From contig NZ_CP042913.1 in assembly GCF_008065115.1 (NCBI RefSeq), positions 9,211 through 73,210 of the forward strand: a stretch of 64,000 nt of DNA, in the 5' to 3' direction. Position numbers and translations under genes: made by a program. The notes under the pieces were generated by a model. The model was not told the origin of the DNA. It made no database searches and saw only the letters and a list, made by a program, of their open reading frames with translations. Of this stretch, positions 35,023-44,336 are shown one piece after another. Positions within the stretch are counted from its first letter, which is position 1, and each line of letters opens with the position of its first letter. The stretch comes from Bythopirellula goksoeyrii. Lineage in GTDB: Bacteria; Planctomycetota; Planctomycetia; Pirellulales; Lacipirellulaceae.

Positions 35023-35907
35023 ATGCGAGTAAGAATACTTACTGTCAGCTTAGCGGTAGTTATTGGATGTGCAGCGCTAGGTTGCAAGTCAGCACCCAAA
35101 ATGGCTTGGTGGAGTTCGTCCAAGGACGCCGCCAAGGTCGAGTCGACTGCAGTGGCACATGCCGCCCCTCAGCTTCCTTCAGAAATCGCTAAGCAAGCCG
35201 AAAGCATGAATTCTGCCGATCCAGTGCAGATATCAACAGCACCGGCGTTTAAGTCGAACGCCAATGCAGCGGCGTCCGGTGCTACCGAAGCGGCACCGCC
35301 GTTTGTTGCATCGGCGGGAGCTTATCCGAGTACCGGAGCCCAAAGCTACGTGCCAACGACTACCAGTCCTGCGGCTTCAACCGCTACGACGATGACTGCC
35401 TCCTCAAGCGGATTGCCGTATAATCCCAACGCGGTGCCTGCAGCGAAGTCGGCACCAAGCGCTCAGTCCCTAGCAGATTCATCTGCTACACCGTCAAGCA
35501 ATGCTCCTCTTGCAGACCGCTATGGCAACTCCTATTCGCAGAGTTCCGAACCAACCGCTCCAACGACCAGCGGAGCCGTTCCAAATTTCAGCGCTCCCGC
35601 GAACACCATGGCAACAGCCTCGACGAGTTCAGCTTCCAATGGTTTAGGAGACCGGTATTCTATGTCGAGCACACCGAAGTCGGCTTCACCTGTGACGAGT
35701 CCTTCTAGTGAACCACAGCAAGTGCAAACTGCGTCGGCTATCGCTTCGGCTGAACCCTATCGTCCTGGGGGAACTGGCACCTATCCAGCCATAGCAGCTA
35801 CAAACGCGAGATATGAAGTGGCCACACGTCCAACATCACCAACGAGCAGCGACTCGTCGGTACCCAATGTGGCTTACCCGAGTACTAGCACCAACCAGTA
35901 TCGGTAA
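35023..35907 (+). CDS. Ser/Thr/Ala/Pro-rich lipoprotein of unknown function
   Basis: 294 residues. The signal peptide ends in lipobox AALGC with C21 as the predicted lipidated residue. The mature part is almost entirely low complexity, rich in Ser, Ala, Thr and Pro, with repeated Tyr-Gly/Asn patches (ADRYGNSYSQS, LGDRYSMSS). It looks disordered and might be a spacer or cell-envelope mucin-like protein. No domain recognised. Confidence 0.75.
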   Translation: MRVRILTVSLAVVIGCAALGCKSAPKMAWWSSSKDAAKVESTAVAHAAPQLPSEIAKQAESMNSADPVQISTAPAFKSNANAAASGATEAAPPFVASAGAYPSTGAQSYVPTTTSPAASTATTMTASSSGLPYNPNAVPAAKSAPSAQSLADSSATPSSNAPLADRYGNSYSQSSEPTAPTTSGAVPNFSAPANTMATASTSSASNGLGDRYSMSSTPKSASPVTSPSSEPQQVQTASAIASAEPYRPGGTGTYPAIAATNARYEVATRPTSPTSSDSSVPNVAYPSTSTNQYR

Positions 35908-36011
35908 TACAACAGGCTGAATTGAATGTCCAATTCCCAATGACCAAGAGGTGAACTGACCAACAATTTGCTGGACATTGGGATTAGCTCTTTGGGGCAA
36001 TTGCTTTCTTG

Positions 36012-36335
36012 CTACCAGCCCATGACCATGTTGGACTCGATTACTTTACGTGCTTGTTCAAGATCGACTCCCGTCTCGTGCATATAGAGTCGAATAGCAT
36101 GAACTTTGTCCCCCTCTGCCTTAGACAGGCAATCTCTCGCGGTGTGACAAACATCAAGTGAACCGGAAAGCCCCAAGGCGCTCTTGGAGATCACCCAAGT
36201 ATCACGCGGCCGCTTGGTCATGCGAAGGACCGAATCATTGGGATAGGCATCGGTCACGACAGCCGACGCCTCGTCGTTGTCTTGTGCCCAGGTGATGATG
36301 ATGTGACTATCCGTTTCGACCTCAAAGAGTGGCAT
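36012..36335 (-). CDS. Small protein of unknown function with good start signal
   Basis: 107 residues, ATG with AAAGGAG seven bases upstream. Soluble, mixed alpha/beta in appearance: FEVETDSHIIITWAQDNDEA at the start, a central RPRDTWVISKSALGL and a helical end DLEQARKVIESNMVMGW. No family recognised. It stands alone between a lipoprotein gene and a GGDEF gene. Confidence 0.7.
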   Translation of the reverse strand: MPLFEVETDSHIIITWAQDNDEASAVVTDAYPNDSVLRMTKRPRDTWVISKSALGLSGSLDVCHTARDCLSKAEGDKVHAIRLYMHETGVDLEQARKVIESNMVMGW

Positions 36336-36678
36336 GACAATCTCCTTTCTGACGGTTGTGGTTAAGAATTCAGAATCTGGTAATCCGTTCCAAACGAATT
36401 CATACCACCTTTGCCAATTGATGCCCCAAAGCTGGGAGCCCTTAGCATCGGTGTCATGAAAACCGATTCAGTTGACCAGCAAGGCAATGCCCGTCCTCGC
36501 TGGAGCCTTCAGAGAGTAAGTCTAGATGATAGAGCAGGTGAGCGTCAACTAATTGAACGAATCCCGCATTTTCTGGCCCTTTGAGACACCGAAATCCTGC
36601 ACGGTTCAGATCCCCTGCGCCAAGTACGCGGTTGTACCAAAGTCTACCCGCGTGCTGCTTGCAGGGGGCCGTTAAAAA
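36336..36678. other. Intergenic region without a clear gene
   Basis: About 340 bases. A 42-codon plus-strand frame at 36456-36584 has no ribosome site and is not supported. Probably holds the promoter of the minus-strand gene ending at 36012. Confidence 0.3.
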
Positions 36679-37581
36679 CTAGCAAACCCCGGCTGTTTCC
36701 GGAAGCACACTCAGTTCGTGTGGGCGGATGGATTTGCCCGTATGCTGATACAGGCAGCTTTTGCCATCGCTGCGTGCACTGTAGAGTGCCGAATCGGCGC
36801 GGGAAAGCAACTTGCTCGTGGTGTCGTCGCTTTGGACTTCTACGATGCCACCATAGAGGGTAAGCGATATTTCAGATAATACTAACTTTAGTAGCCTCTC
36901 GCTAAACACCGTGGCACCTGGCAGGCTCGTGTGAGGCATCACGACGACAAACTCATCGCTGCCATAGCGGGCGACGATGTCTGTGTCTCTTGCGGAGTGT
37001 TCAAGTAGGCTGGCAAATTGGCACAAGCTGTCTGTATCAATTTCACCTTGCTCGCTCTGTACGCTAAAAATAGTTACGGCAAACCGACGAGAAGACTCGG
37101 TATGATTGGCCAATAAGAATTCAAGTTGTTCTTCCATCGCCCGTCGATTTCGTAATCCCGTTTCACGATCAGTTCGCGAACCTGCAAATAAGGTCAACTG
37201 ATTGGAATGTCTACGTAGCTCGTCATAGGCCAGCGATAAGTTGCTCGCCAATTTCATCGTGGGATTTAGCAGCGATTCAGCTTCCCGACCTAAGGCCAAC
37301 CAGCCTTCTGTATGATCGCTTTGCTCCAACCGGCCCAAACGTTGTTGAAAGTGGTTGATCGTTGACTGATGTTGGGCCACTTCTTCTCGAATTCGACCGG
37401 CAACGCCTTGCAACTCACGAGCAATCCGGGTAGCTCGAGAAAGCTCGCTCGCAAGCTGGGCATCGGTTGTACTAGCTGCTTGGCCGCGGGTACGGCTACC
37501 AAACAGATAGCCAATCAGTGCTACGGCAGCCAAGGCAACTGTATCCGCCAGAATTACTTCGATACTTGCGATTGGCATCAC
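36679..37581 (-). CDS. Membrane-anchored GGDEF-domain protein with GSDEF site
   Basis: 300 residues. One N-terminal membrane helix (VILADTVALAAVALIGYLFG, about 8-27), a helical or coiled-coil linker (about 40-130), then a GGDEF domain (about 140-285). The active-site loop reads ARYGSDEFVVVMPH, with Ser in place of the second Gly. An RxxD site (RDTD) precedes it. Whether GSDEF is active is uncertain: some single changes in this motif keep activity and others make the protein a c-di-GMP receptor. The end sequence after KSCLYQHTGK is unstructured. Confidence 0.82.
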   Translation of the reverse strand: MMPIASIEVILADTVALAAVALIGYLFGSRTRGQAASTTDAQLASELSRATRIARELQGVAGRIREEVAQHQSTINHFQQRLGRLEQSDHTEGWLALGREAESLLNPTMKLASNLSLAYDELRRHSNQLTLFAGSRTDRETGLRNRRAMEEQLEFLLANHTESSRRFAVTIFSVQSEQGEIDTDSLCQFASLLEHSARDTDIVARYGSDEFVVVMPHTSLPGATVFSERLLKLVLSEISLTLYGGIVEVQSDDTTSKLLSRADSALYSARSDGKSCLYQHTGKSIRPHELSVLPETAGVC

Positions 37582-37631
37582 GCTTCAGTCCTATTAAAGA
37601 ATTGGGGCACTGCGATGCAGTGGAAGTTCGT

Positions 37632-37796
37632 TCAGGTCGTACCGCGACTAGCGATTCCTCTCATACAGAGAAATCCAAATGCTGAGCAAATTCCCAGGAC
37701 CACCATCCATTCGACTTTGGTTAGCGTCGAAAACCAAGCCCAAGTTTCGTTGAGCATCTGAAACACCCAGTGCTTAGCTTGATGTATCATTTCCAT
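37632..37796 (-). CDS. 54-residue single-pass membrane protein
   Basis: ATG at 37796 with GAGGT eight bases upstream; stop at 37632-37634. The sequence has an aromatic N-terminal helix (HWVFQMLNETWAWF), a membrane helix WMVVLGICSAFGFLCMRG and a short basic end ending SRGTT. I have an impression of similar short W-rich membrane proteins in other Pirellulales, but cannot check it. It lies 50 bases upstream of the GSDEF protein start, in the same direction, and could be its partner. Confidence 0.6.
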   Translation of the reverse strand: MEMIHQAKHWVFQMLNETWAWFSTLTKVEWMVVLGICSAFGFLCMRGIASRGTT

Positions 37797-37948
37797 TTCA
37801 AAGACCTCGAGTTAGGGTAACAATGCACCGCGTTTTTCTTCTCAAGAATAGGTTAGAATTGCTTCGCAGGACTCCTTACGGATTTACGTCACAAGCCAAT
37901 GCAAATCCGGAGCACCTCACTAACCCATACGACTGGGATAACCCTCGA

Positions 37949-39997
37949 TCATCGAATACCAGGGTAGGTACTGAGGGTGTCGTCCACTGCATAAGGAGGT
38001 GGTAGTTTCGGTTCCAACACCTGATTCTCATCGATGGCGGCTGAGGGCGATGCTTCGCTACGTTCTGCGTGCATAAAGGAGTCGACCAAATCCTGTGGCA
38101 CGATATAGCCGACGGCAAGCCAATCGTCAGTTGCCTGAACTCCAACCAGTTCCAGCGAGTTCATTGGCCCGGTGGCCCCTCCCTCGGGAATAACGACACC
38201 TCCCCCATCAAGAATGGGCGCAAAGAAGGCATTTAGTTTCTTTTCCAATAGCTCGCGATGGTGCGTATCAAGTTGAGTATCGAGCTCAACATTTCCCTCA
38301 CGTTCAAGAAAATAATCGCCAAATTCGTTCTGCTGAAGGTGGTAGCGTACTGTGGCTTGGGTTTTAGCGGTAAAGCGATCCCCATCCACTTCCAAGGCAG
38401 CAATATTCAACTTAATACGGAAGAGATTCGCCTCGGGGATTTCCATTTCCAAGGGTCGAGGTTGATCAGCGATGATCGCCCACCGCTTGGCGCGGGCATG
38501 AACCATCAAGTCAAGTGGCAAAGTAGGCTGCAGCACTTTGGCATACTTCATGAAGTATTCGTCCGTGAACATCTTGCCTGCCATGATCGTTTCGAGCAGA
38601 TTATTGATGAAAGATACATGCATCTGACCCACAACGTCGGCTTGCGGAAAACTTTCAGGACAAGGGTGGGCAGCCCCAAATTGTTCACGACGACCTTCGT
38701 AAATATTAACTGTGACATCCCTATCGGACGACTGAGTACTTGCAAAGACTGGCGCGGCCCCTTCGCGAACGACAGGAGCAAATACCTCGCTAAATTGCCC
38801 CATAGTAGAACGCATGCGGGAGATTTCGGAGCGTATATCGTCAATCGCCACGCCAACGCGTTCATCCATTTCTAGTTTCAGAAGGTTTATCGTTTTCTCG
38901 CGGGACCGCTTGTCGATCATGGCCCGCGACTCCGGTTCGTTGACGCGACGGTTGCCGATGCGCTGCACAATCCTGCGATCCGCAGAAACGTTGTTGATAC
39001 TCGTGCGAACACGTGGCTCAACGGCGGTGGGCTGGACAACAATGCCCTCAGGGCCAAAGGTGACCGGTGTGTAGGCCGAGACAGGCCCCATCGTGTGGAT
39101 GTTGAAGGAAACTGGCCCTGCAGTCGCATGACAGTGTGAATTAACATCGCCTTGATAGGCGATGTTTAGTTCCGCAAGCTGAGAGTTGGGCACAAGCTCT
39201 AAAGCAATCTCGCCTTTGGTATGTGCGGTTCCCCGCACGTGGACCGTCCGAGATCTTTGGAATGGGCGAGTCGTAGGTGTTTGGCCGGTATCACTTACTT
39301 CAAGACTATGTTCCACGCCAGTGTCTTGGGTCGACATGATGCGATGTATGAGAGGCTTGGAAACAACCAGTTGCAAGTTTGGGTGAGAAAGCGCCGACCG
39401 TAATTCAGCGGTTTCTACAGGAAGCTGGCGGGTTCTTTCCAACCAACCGAGTGTGCGCCCCAATGCAGCGGCATTCGCGTCGCTGGGATCAGCCCAAAGA
39501 GCTTGTGATTGCTCGCGAGCCAAAGCGACTTTTTCTAAGAATTCACGGTGTAGATTCGGGTGCGAAAGTGTGTATGCGGCATCGAGATAGGCATCCGTTG
39601 CAGAACGTAGTTCGGCAAAGAATGGATATTCGGTTCCTTTGCGATTAGAATACATCCATCTCCGCGAAAGTTCGATCTCGGAAACATTGACGGAGGCTAA
39701 GGAGCCCAGATTCCTTTTCAATTGATCCCAGTGAAAATGGTTTTTCCACGGCTCGGCATAACCAGGGCCTTGAGCGTCCAACATTGCACCGACTCGGTCA
39801 AGTTCTGAACGAAGCGATTCTTGAGTTTCATAGAACCACACTTCTGAGGGCTGTACAAAGCGAGACTCGGCATCTAGTAGGACTGAAGCTGGATTAGCCT
39901 TTGACTGTGCCACGTCAAGAGTTGCAGAGATAGACTCGCTGGCAAGTCCAAGCAGCAAGAGGCAGGGCAGCCACCGTGTGGTAGTTTGATAAATCAT
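37949..39997 (-). CDS. Large exported protein of unknown function
   Basis: 682 residues with a signal peptide (about 1-25, LPCLLLLGLASESISA). No domain recognised. There is an N-terminal helical part, a beta-rich middle (HVRGTAHTKGEIALELVPNS near 255-275), a charged helical segment near 350-400 with EKTINLLKLEMDERVG, and a C-terminal beta region QATVRYHLQQNEFGDYFLER. Cysteines are few. The full length, clean frame and codon use support a real gene. It might act in the periplasm or the paryphoplasm. The neighbours do not suggest a role. Confidence 0.75.
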   Translation of the reverse strand: MIYQTTTRWLPCLLLLGLASESISATLDVAQSKANPASVLLDAESRFVQPSEVWFYETQESLRSELDRVGAMLDAQGPGYAEPWKNHFHWDQLKRNLGSLASVNVSEIELSRRWMYSNRKGTEYPFFAELRSATDAYLDAAYTLSHPNLHREFLEKVALAREQSQALWADPSDANAAALGRTLGWLERTRQLPVETAELRSALSHPNLQLVVSKPLIHRIMSTQDTGVEHSLEVSDTGQTPTTRPFQRSRTVHVRGTAHTKGEIALELVPNSQLAELNIAYQGDVNSHCHATAGPVSFNIHTMGPVSAYTPVTFGPEGIVVQPTAVEPRVRTSINNVSADRRIVQRIGNRRVNEPESRAMIDKRSREKTINLLKLEMDERVGVAIDDIRSEISRMRSTMGQFSEVFAPVVREGAAPVFASTQSSDRDVTVNIYEGRREQFGAAHPCPESFPQADVVGQMHVSFINNLLETIMAGKMFTDEYFMKYAKVLQPTLPLDLMVHARAKRWAIIADQPRPLEMEIPEANLFRIKLNIAALEVDGDRFTAKTQATVRYHLQQNEFGDYFLEREGNVELDTQLDTHHRELLEKKLNAFFAPILDGGGVVIPEGGATGPMNSLELVGVQATDDWLAVGYIVPQDLVDSFMHAERSEASPSAAIDENQVLEPKLPPPYAVDDTLSTYPGIR

Positions 39998-40156
39998 TGG
40001 AAGTGTCCAGGATGTCAGTCAAAGTGGTGATTTTTTTAAACTAGTATTGCTGAGCAGGTGTGTGTTTTTACTGATTCCTGTGTAAACATAAGTTGCTTTT
40101 CAGCGACGTGTGCCGATGAATTACTTTAGATCGACCCTCCCTGAGGTTCAGTTGCC

Positions 40157-42004
40157 ATGACTAAGACAAAAAAAATCGTTTTCCTATTGCCGTTTGTAGC
40201 GATTCTGACGCTCGTAGCTTCTGAGGAGATCTTTGCTTCCGCTCCCGTTCTGACGGGGCGATGGGGTAATACTTGCCTTCCACCGCAATTGATTTCTCAA
40301 TACGAAACCAAGCCAACTCAAGCAGTAGTCGTTGTTACCTTCTCGACGAAATGCCCACTTGTGCGTCGGTTGATTCCCAAACTGAACGAATTGCAGAAGA
40401 ATTATGATGAAACTGGAATCCAATTCTTTGCTTTGTTTCCCAATGGAAGCGATGACTTACAATCCATAGCCGCTTACGCTCAGGATACGGGGCTTATTTT
40501 TCCTGTTTATAAGGACGATGCGGAGAATCCTTGGCACGAACAACTCGAACTCAAGACCACTCCTCAGGTGGTCGTGCTCGATACACGTGATGGATACGAT
40601 CCCACAAAGATCGTCTACCGAGGACAGGTAGACGGCATGTGGTTTGGAGGTGGAACGGCTGATACGAAGCAAGATTATCTTGCAGACGCGTTAGATTCTT
40701 TTCTCCAGGGCAAAGAACCTTTGCTGAGTGAAACGGCCGCATCGGGTTGTGCCATTGCCAGGCACGCTCCGCGGGATCTGAGCGAATATCAATCGGTGAC
40801 ATACTACCGAGAGATTGCCCGCCTCCTACAAGACAATTGTATGAACTGTCACCGCGAAGGGGAAGCTGGCGCCGAGCTGTTCAGCTCTTTCGAGGACTAT
40901 GAAACAGTAGCCTCAATGAGCGAAGTGATGCTCAGTCGAATGGAAAACGGATTGATGCCACCTTGGCATGGCAGAACGGACGCAGAGGGTGAAACGGGGG
41001 GATTCAAGCATGATGAACGCCTAAGCACCGGACAAATTGACACATTTCGTGCCTGGGTAGAAAACGGGTGTCCCGTGGGAGACGTTGCGGATGCCCCACC
41101 GAAAAAGAAATGGCCGTCTTCAGAAGATTGGGCCATTGCCGAACCGGACTTTGTTTTTGAAATGCCTGAGCCCTACGAAGTTCCTCTGTTTAGGCTCGAT
41201 GAATATCAGTTCTACAGGGTTAAGGCCAATTTTTCCGAGGATCGGTATATCCAAGCAATTGAAGTCAAGCCAGGGAATCGAGCGATCGTACACCACATTG
41301 GAGCAATCATCGGCCCCCACAATGAAAAACAACTTGTCGCCACACAAGCAATGTTCGAGCTGTATGGCCTGACTGGCGATAAAGTGAAGAAAGTTGGTGA
41401 CTATATTGCTGGCGATCCTTTCAACGCGCGGACTTACGAGAAGGACTTCGCACTCAAATTGCCGGCAGGCCACGACATCTTCTTCGAGATGCATTACACA
41501 CCAACAGGTCGGAAGGAAGAGCCAGACGTCTCTCGAATGGGAATCGTGTGGGCCAATCAGAAACCGGAGCATGTGCTTGAGACAAAAGTTTTCAATCGCA
41601 AAGACATACGCTTGCGACCACACGACATGCACTACGAGAAGTCCAACTATTACCAGTTTCCGACTGATGTTCTGATCTACGCCCTCGCTCCTCATATGCA
41701 CTATCGGGGAAAAGATTTTGCAATCTATAAAGCCGTAAACCCTGGAACGCCTGAAGAGAAGCGAGAACTGATCATGAGTGTGCCGACGTACGATTTCAAT
41801 TGGCAACGCACATATGAATTCGTTAACCCTGTTCGGCTCAAGGCAGGAGACGCACTCTATACAGTAACTCACTTCGACAATTCGCAGTACAATCCAAACA
41901 ATCCTGATCCCGAAGCGTTGGTGAAGTTTGGTTTGCTCTCAGCACAGGAAATGCTCAATCTTCGTGTGAAGTATGAAGTGGTAGATTTCGGGCCGGTGCA
42001 ATAG
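40157..42004 (+). CDS. Thioredoxin-like/cytochrome c/copper-monooxygenase-like fusion
   Basis: 615 residues with a signal peptide (about 1-26). The N-terminal thioredoxin-like redoxin domain (about 35-190) has FSTKCPLVRRLIPKL, a single cysteine in place of CxxC. A c-type heme site CMNCH at about 228-232 lies in a DNCMNCHREGEAG cytochrome domain. The C-terminal half (about 320-610) has HHIGA, EMHYTPTGR and APHMHYRGKDF, histidine patterns like copper type II ascorbate-dependent monooxygenases (PHM/DBM fold). The fusion suggests an exported oxidoreductase or oxygenase fed by heme electrons. Substrate unknown. Similar architectures occur in planctomycetes, but function is not established there to my knowledge. 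Confidence 0.8.
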   Translation: MTKTKKIVFLLPFVAILTLVASEEIFASAPVLTGRWGNTCLPPQLISQYETKPTQAVVVVTFSTKCPLVRRLIPKLNELQKNYDETGIQFFALFPNGSDDLQSIAAYAQDTGLIFPVYKDDAENPWHEQLELKTTPQVVVLDTRDGYDPTKIVYRGQVDGMWFGGGTADTKQDYLADALDSFLQGKEPLLSETAASGCAIARHAPRDLSEYQSVTYYREIARLLQDNCMNCHREGEAGAELFSSFEDYETVASMSEVMLSRMENGLMPPWHGRTDAEGETGGFKHDERLSTGQIDTFRAWVENGCPVGDVADAPPKKKWPSSEDWAIAEPDFVFEMPEPYEVPLFRLDEYQFYRVKANFSEDRYIQAIEVKPGNRAIVHHIGAIIGPHNEKQLVATQAMFELYGLTGDKVKKVGDYIAGDPFNARTYEKDFALKLPAGHDIFFEMHYTPTGRKEEPDVSRMGIVWANQKPEHVLETKVFNRKDIRLRPHDMHYEKSNYYQFPTDVLIYALAPHMHYRGKDFAIYKAVNPGTPEEKRELIMSVPTYDFNWQRTYEFVNPVRLKAGDALYTVTHFDNSQYNPNNPDPEALVKFGLLSAQEMLNLRVKYEVVDFGPVQ

Positions 42005-42273
42005 AACTAAGTACAGATTAGCCTTTACCCACACAACTGCGGGGAAGTCCGTGCGGTGCAGTACCACCTCGCGCCCGATATTCCCTGGTTTCTGCACAAC
42101 ATATTGTGATTCTGTGATTTCTTGTTTCACAGAGATTTTCTTGGTACCGACAACTTCTTGAGACCAAGGGGGCTAGACCGATTTCTATCGGCCTTATACC
42201 GTAGACGGCTGGCGATAGTTCGTCGCCAATCGTCCTACGAGTCACGATCCAATCTCAATCAAGAATCTATTCC

Positions 42274-43140
42274 ATGAATCCATGTACTACAGACCATTGG
42301 CCTCTAGGAGTGTTTACTAGTATCGATGCAGGGTTGGGTGTCAGCTTTGACGTACTAGCGCAACTTCAACTTACGACAATTCATCTTCATGCCCCAGCAG
42401 CTGCCAAGCGGTCCCCGGAGGCTGCTGCTGAGCTGAGTGAACGGCTGAAGCGGCTCGGCATCGAGGTTTCTTGTGTTTTTGCTGGATTTGAAGGCGAAAG
42501 CTATGCGGATATACCAACAGTCGAGCGTACCGTGGGACTCGTTCCTACCGAAACCCGAGACAAGCGCGTTGCAGAACTGAAAGAGATAGCCGACTTTGCT
42601 GCGAAACTGGAAGTCAAAGCCGTGGGTCTCCATCTTGGTTTCGTACCCCACGATCCAAAATCGGAGGCTTACCAGCAAATAGTCCAAACAGTTCGAGATG
42701 TTTGTGACTACTGTACTCAGAATGGCCAGGCGATTCATCTAGAAACTGGACAAGAACCTGCGGACGTGCTTGAGGGTTTTTTGGAAACGGTCGGACGAGA
42801 AAATCTTTTTGTGAATTTTGATCCAGCCAATATGATTCTCTATGGTTGCGGTGAACCGCTACCTTCTCTCGAGCGAATTGGACGTTTCGTTCGAAGTGTC
42901 CATTGCAAAGATGCGAAGTGGTCGGACCAACCGGGTGAAACTTGGGGCACTGAAGTCGCGCTCGGTGAAGGAGATGTTGATTTCACTCAATTCCTTCGTA
43001 TTCTCGAGGCTCTTCGTTATAAAGGTCCGCTTACCATTGAGCGTGAAATTCCCCAGGATCCTGCTCGCCAGCTTGAGGAGATTGGTAGTGGCGTGAATCT
43101 CCTTCGACGCACTATGGAAGCTCTGAGATTTTCTACCTAA
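42274..43140 (+). CDS. Sugar phosphate isomerase/epimerase (TIM barrel)
   Basis: AP endonuclease family 2 fold, 288 residues, cytoplasmic. Metal-ligand candidates are Glu in IHLETGQEPADV, Asp in NFDPANMILYG, His in VRSVHCKDAKW and Glu in LTIEREIPQDP. This set is typical of xylose isomerase-like epimerases. The next gene is a Gfo/Idh/MocA oxidoreductase 42 bases on, a common pairing in sugar or inositol catabolism. Substrate not predicted. Confidence 0.85.
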   Translation: MNPCTTDHWPLGVFTSIDAGLGVSFDVLAQLQLTTIHLHAPAAAKRSPEAAAELSERLKRLGIEVSCVFAGFEGESYADIPTVERTVGLVPTETRDKRVAELKEIADFAAKLEVKAVGLHLGFVPHDPKSEAYQQIVQTVRDVCDYCTQNGQAIHLETGQEPADVLEGFLETVGRENLFVNFDPANMILYGCGEPLPSLERIGRFVRSVHCKDAKWSDQPGETWGTEVALGEGDVDFTQFLRILEALRYKGPLTIEREIPQDPARQLEEIGSGVNLLRRTMEALRFST

Positions 43141-43182
43141 GCAGTAGCCTCACCTGTGATCAGGAACAAAGAAAGCGACATC

Positions 43183-44226
43183 ATGTTGAAAGTCGGAATT
43201 GCAGGCATCGGATTCATGGGAATGATCCATTACCTGAGCTATCAAAAGATTCGCGGAGCCAAAGTAGTCGCCATCTGCGAGCAAGATCAGAATCGCCTAA
43301 CTGGCGATTGGCGAGATATTAAGGGGAATTTTGGTCCGGCCGGCACCATAATGGACCTGAAGGGTGTGGATACATACAGCCAGATCGATGACATGCTCGC
43401 CGACGAGCAAATCGATGCAATTGACATCACACTTCCACCTTCGCTGCACGCCGATATTGCGGTCAAAGCCCTTCGTGCCGGCAAGCATGTATTCTGTGAA
43501 AAACCAATGGCACTCGTTCCAGCTGACTGTAGGCGAATGGTCGCGGCTGCGGAGAAAGCAGATCGCCAGATTCTGGTAGGGCACGTATTGCCGTTCTTTC
43601 CGGAGTACAATTGGGCATTGAAAACGATTCGCAGCGGCCGTTACGGCAAGCTATTGGGTGGCAATTTCAAACGAGTAATTGCCGACCCAAGTTGGCTTGC
43701 TAATTATTGGCAAGCCGACAAAGTGGGAGGTCCTTTGCTGGACCTTCATATTCACGATGCCCACTTCATTTGCCTTCTCTTTGGGATGCCGCTGACCGTT
43801 TCGACCACTGGTCGCACGAGAAGCGAACTCGCGGAGTATTGGCACTCCCAGTTTGCCTATGGCCCGAAAGGTCCGGTCGTACAAGCAACATCGGGAACCA
43901 TTCCCCAACAAGGCCGCCAATTCTTACACGGATTTGAAATTCATCTGGAAAAAGCAACACTGCTTTTCGAGTTCGCCGTGATAGGCGACAAGGCGGAATA
44001 CCTATGTCCTCCAACCTTGTTGAGTCAGAAAGGAAAAGTTGACTATATTTCCCTGGCAGGCGAAGACCCCACACACGCCTTTGATGCCGAAATCAGGGAG
44101 GTCGTCCGCTGCCTCAGCCGAGGGGAAACTTCGAACATTTTGAACGCTCAACTTGCTCAAGACGCAATTCTATTGTGCCAGAAACAAGCCGAAAGCCTAT
44201 CGAAAGGGAGAGCTGTGAAGGTCTAG
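43183..44226 (+). CDS. Gfo/Idh/MocA family oxidoreductase
   Basis: 347 residues from the ATG at 43183. N-terminal Rossmann fold starts VGIAGIGFMG (NAD(P) binding), and the EKP motif is present as VFCEKPMALVPADCR. The C-terminal alpha/beta domain contains DLHIHDAHFICLLFG with the catalytic-site histidine pattern of the family. It probably oxidises or epimerises a sugar or cyclitol with the epimerase upstream. No signal peptide or twin-arginine motif, unlike many planctomycete members. Start chosen over a GTG 27 bases upstream. Confidence 0.9.
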   Translation: MLKVGIAGIGFMGMIHYLSYQKIRGAKVVAICEQDQNRLTGDWRDIKGNFGPAGTIMDLKGVDTYSQIDDMLADEQIDAIDITLPPSLHADIAVKALRAGKHVFCEKPMALVPADCRRMVAAAEKADRQILVGHVLPFFPEYNWALKTIRSGRYGKLLGGNFKRVIADPSWLANYWQADKVGGPLLDLHIHDAHFICLLFGMPLTVSTTGRTRSELAEYWHSQFAYGPKGPVVQATSGTIPQQGRQFLHGFEIHLEKATLLFEFAVIGDKAEYLCPPTLLSQKGKVDYISLAGEDPTHAFDAEIREVVRCLSRGETSNILNAQLAQDAILLCQKQAESLSKGRAVKV

Positions 44227-44336
44227 GTTTTTGCGCAAATTGATGAATTAGCTCGTTGCAAATCTACAGGCAGTCCCCACATAATAAAGGGACGCTTAAA
44301 AATTTAATTCTTCCTCAAATTGAGAGCAACGGCTGC

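Noticed and set aside
36456-36584. 42-codon plus-strand frame
   Set aside because: No ribosome site and no similarity; likely chance.
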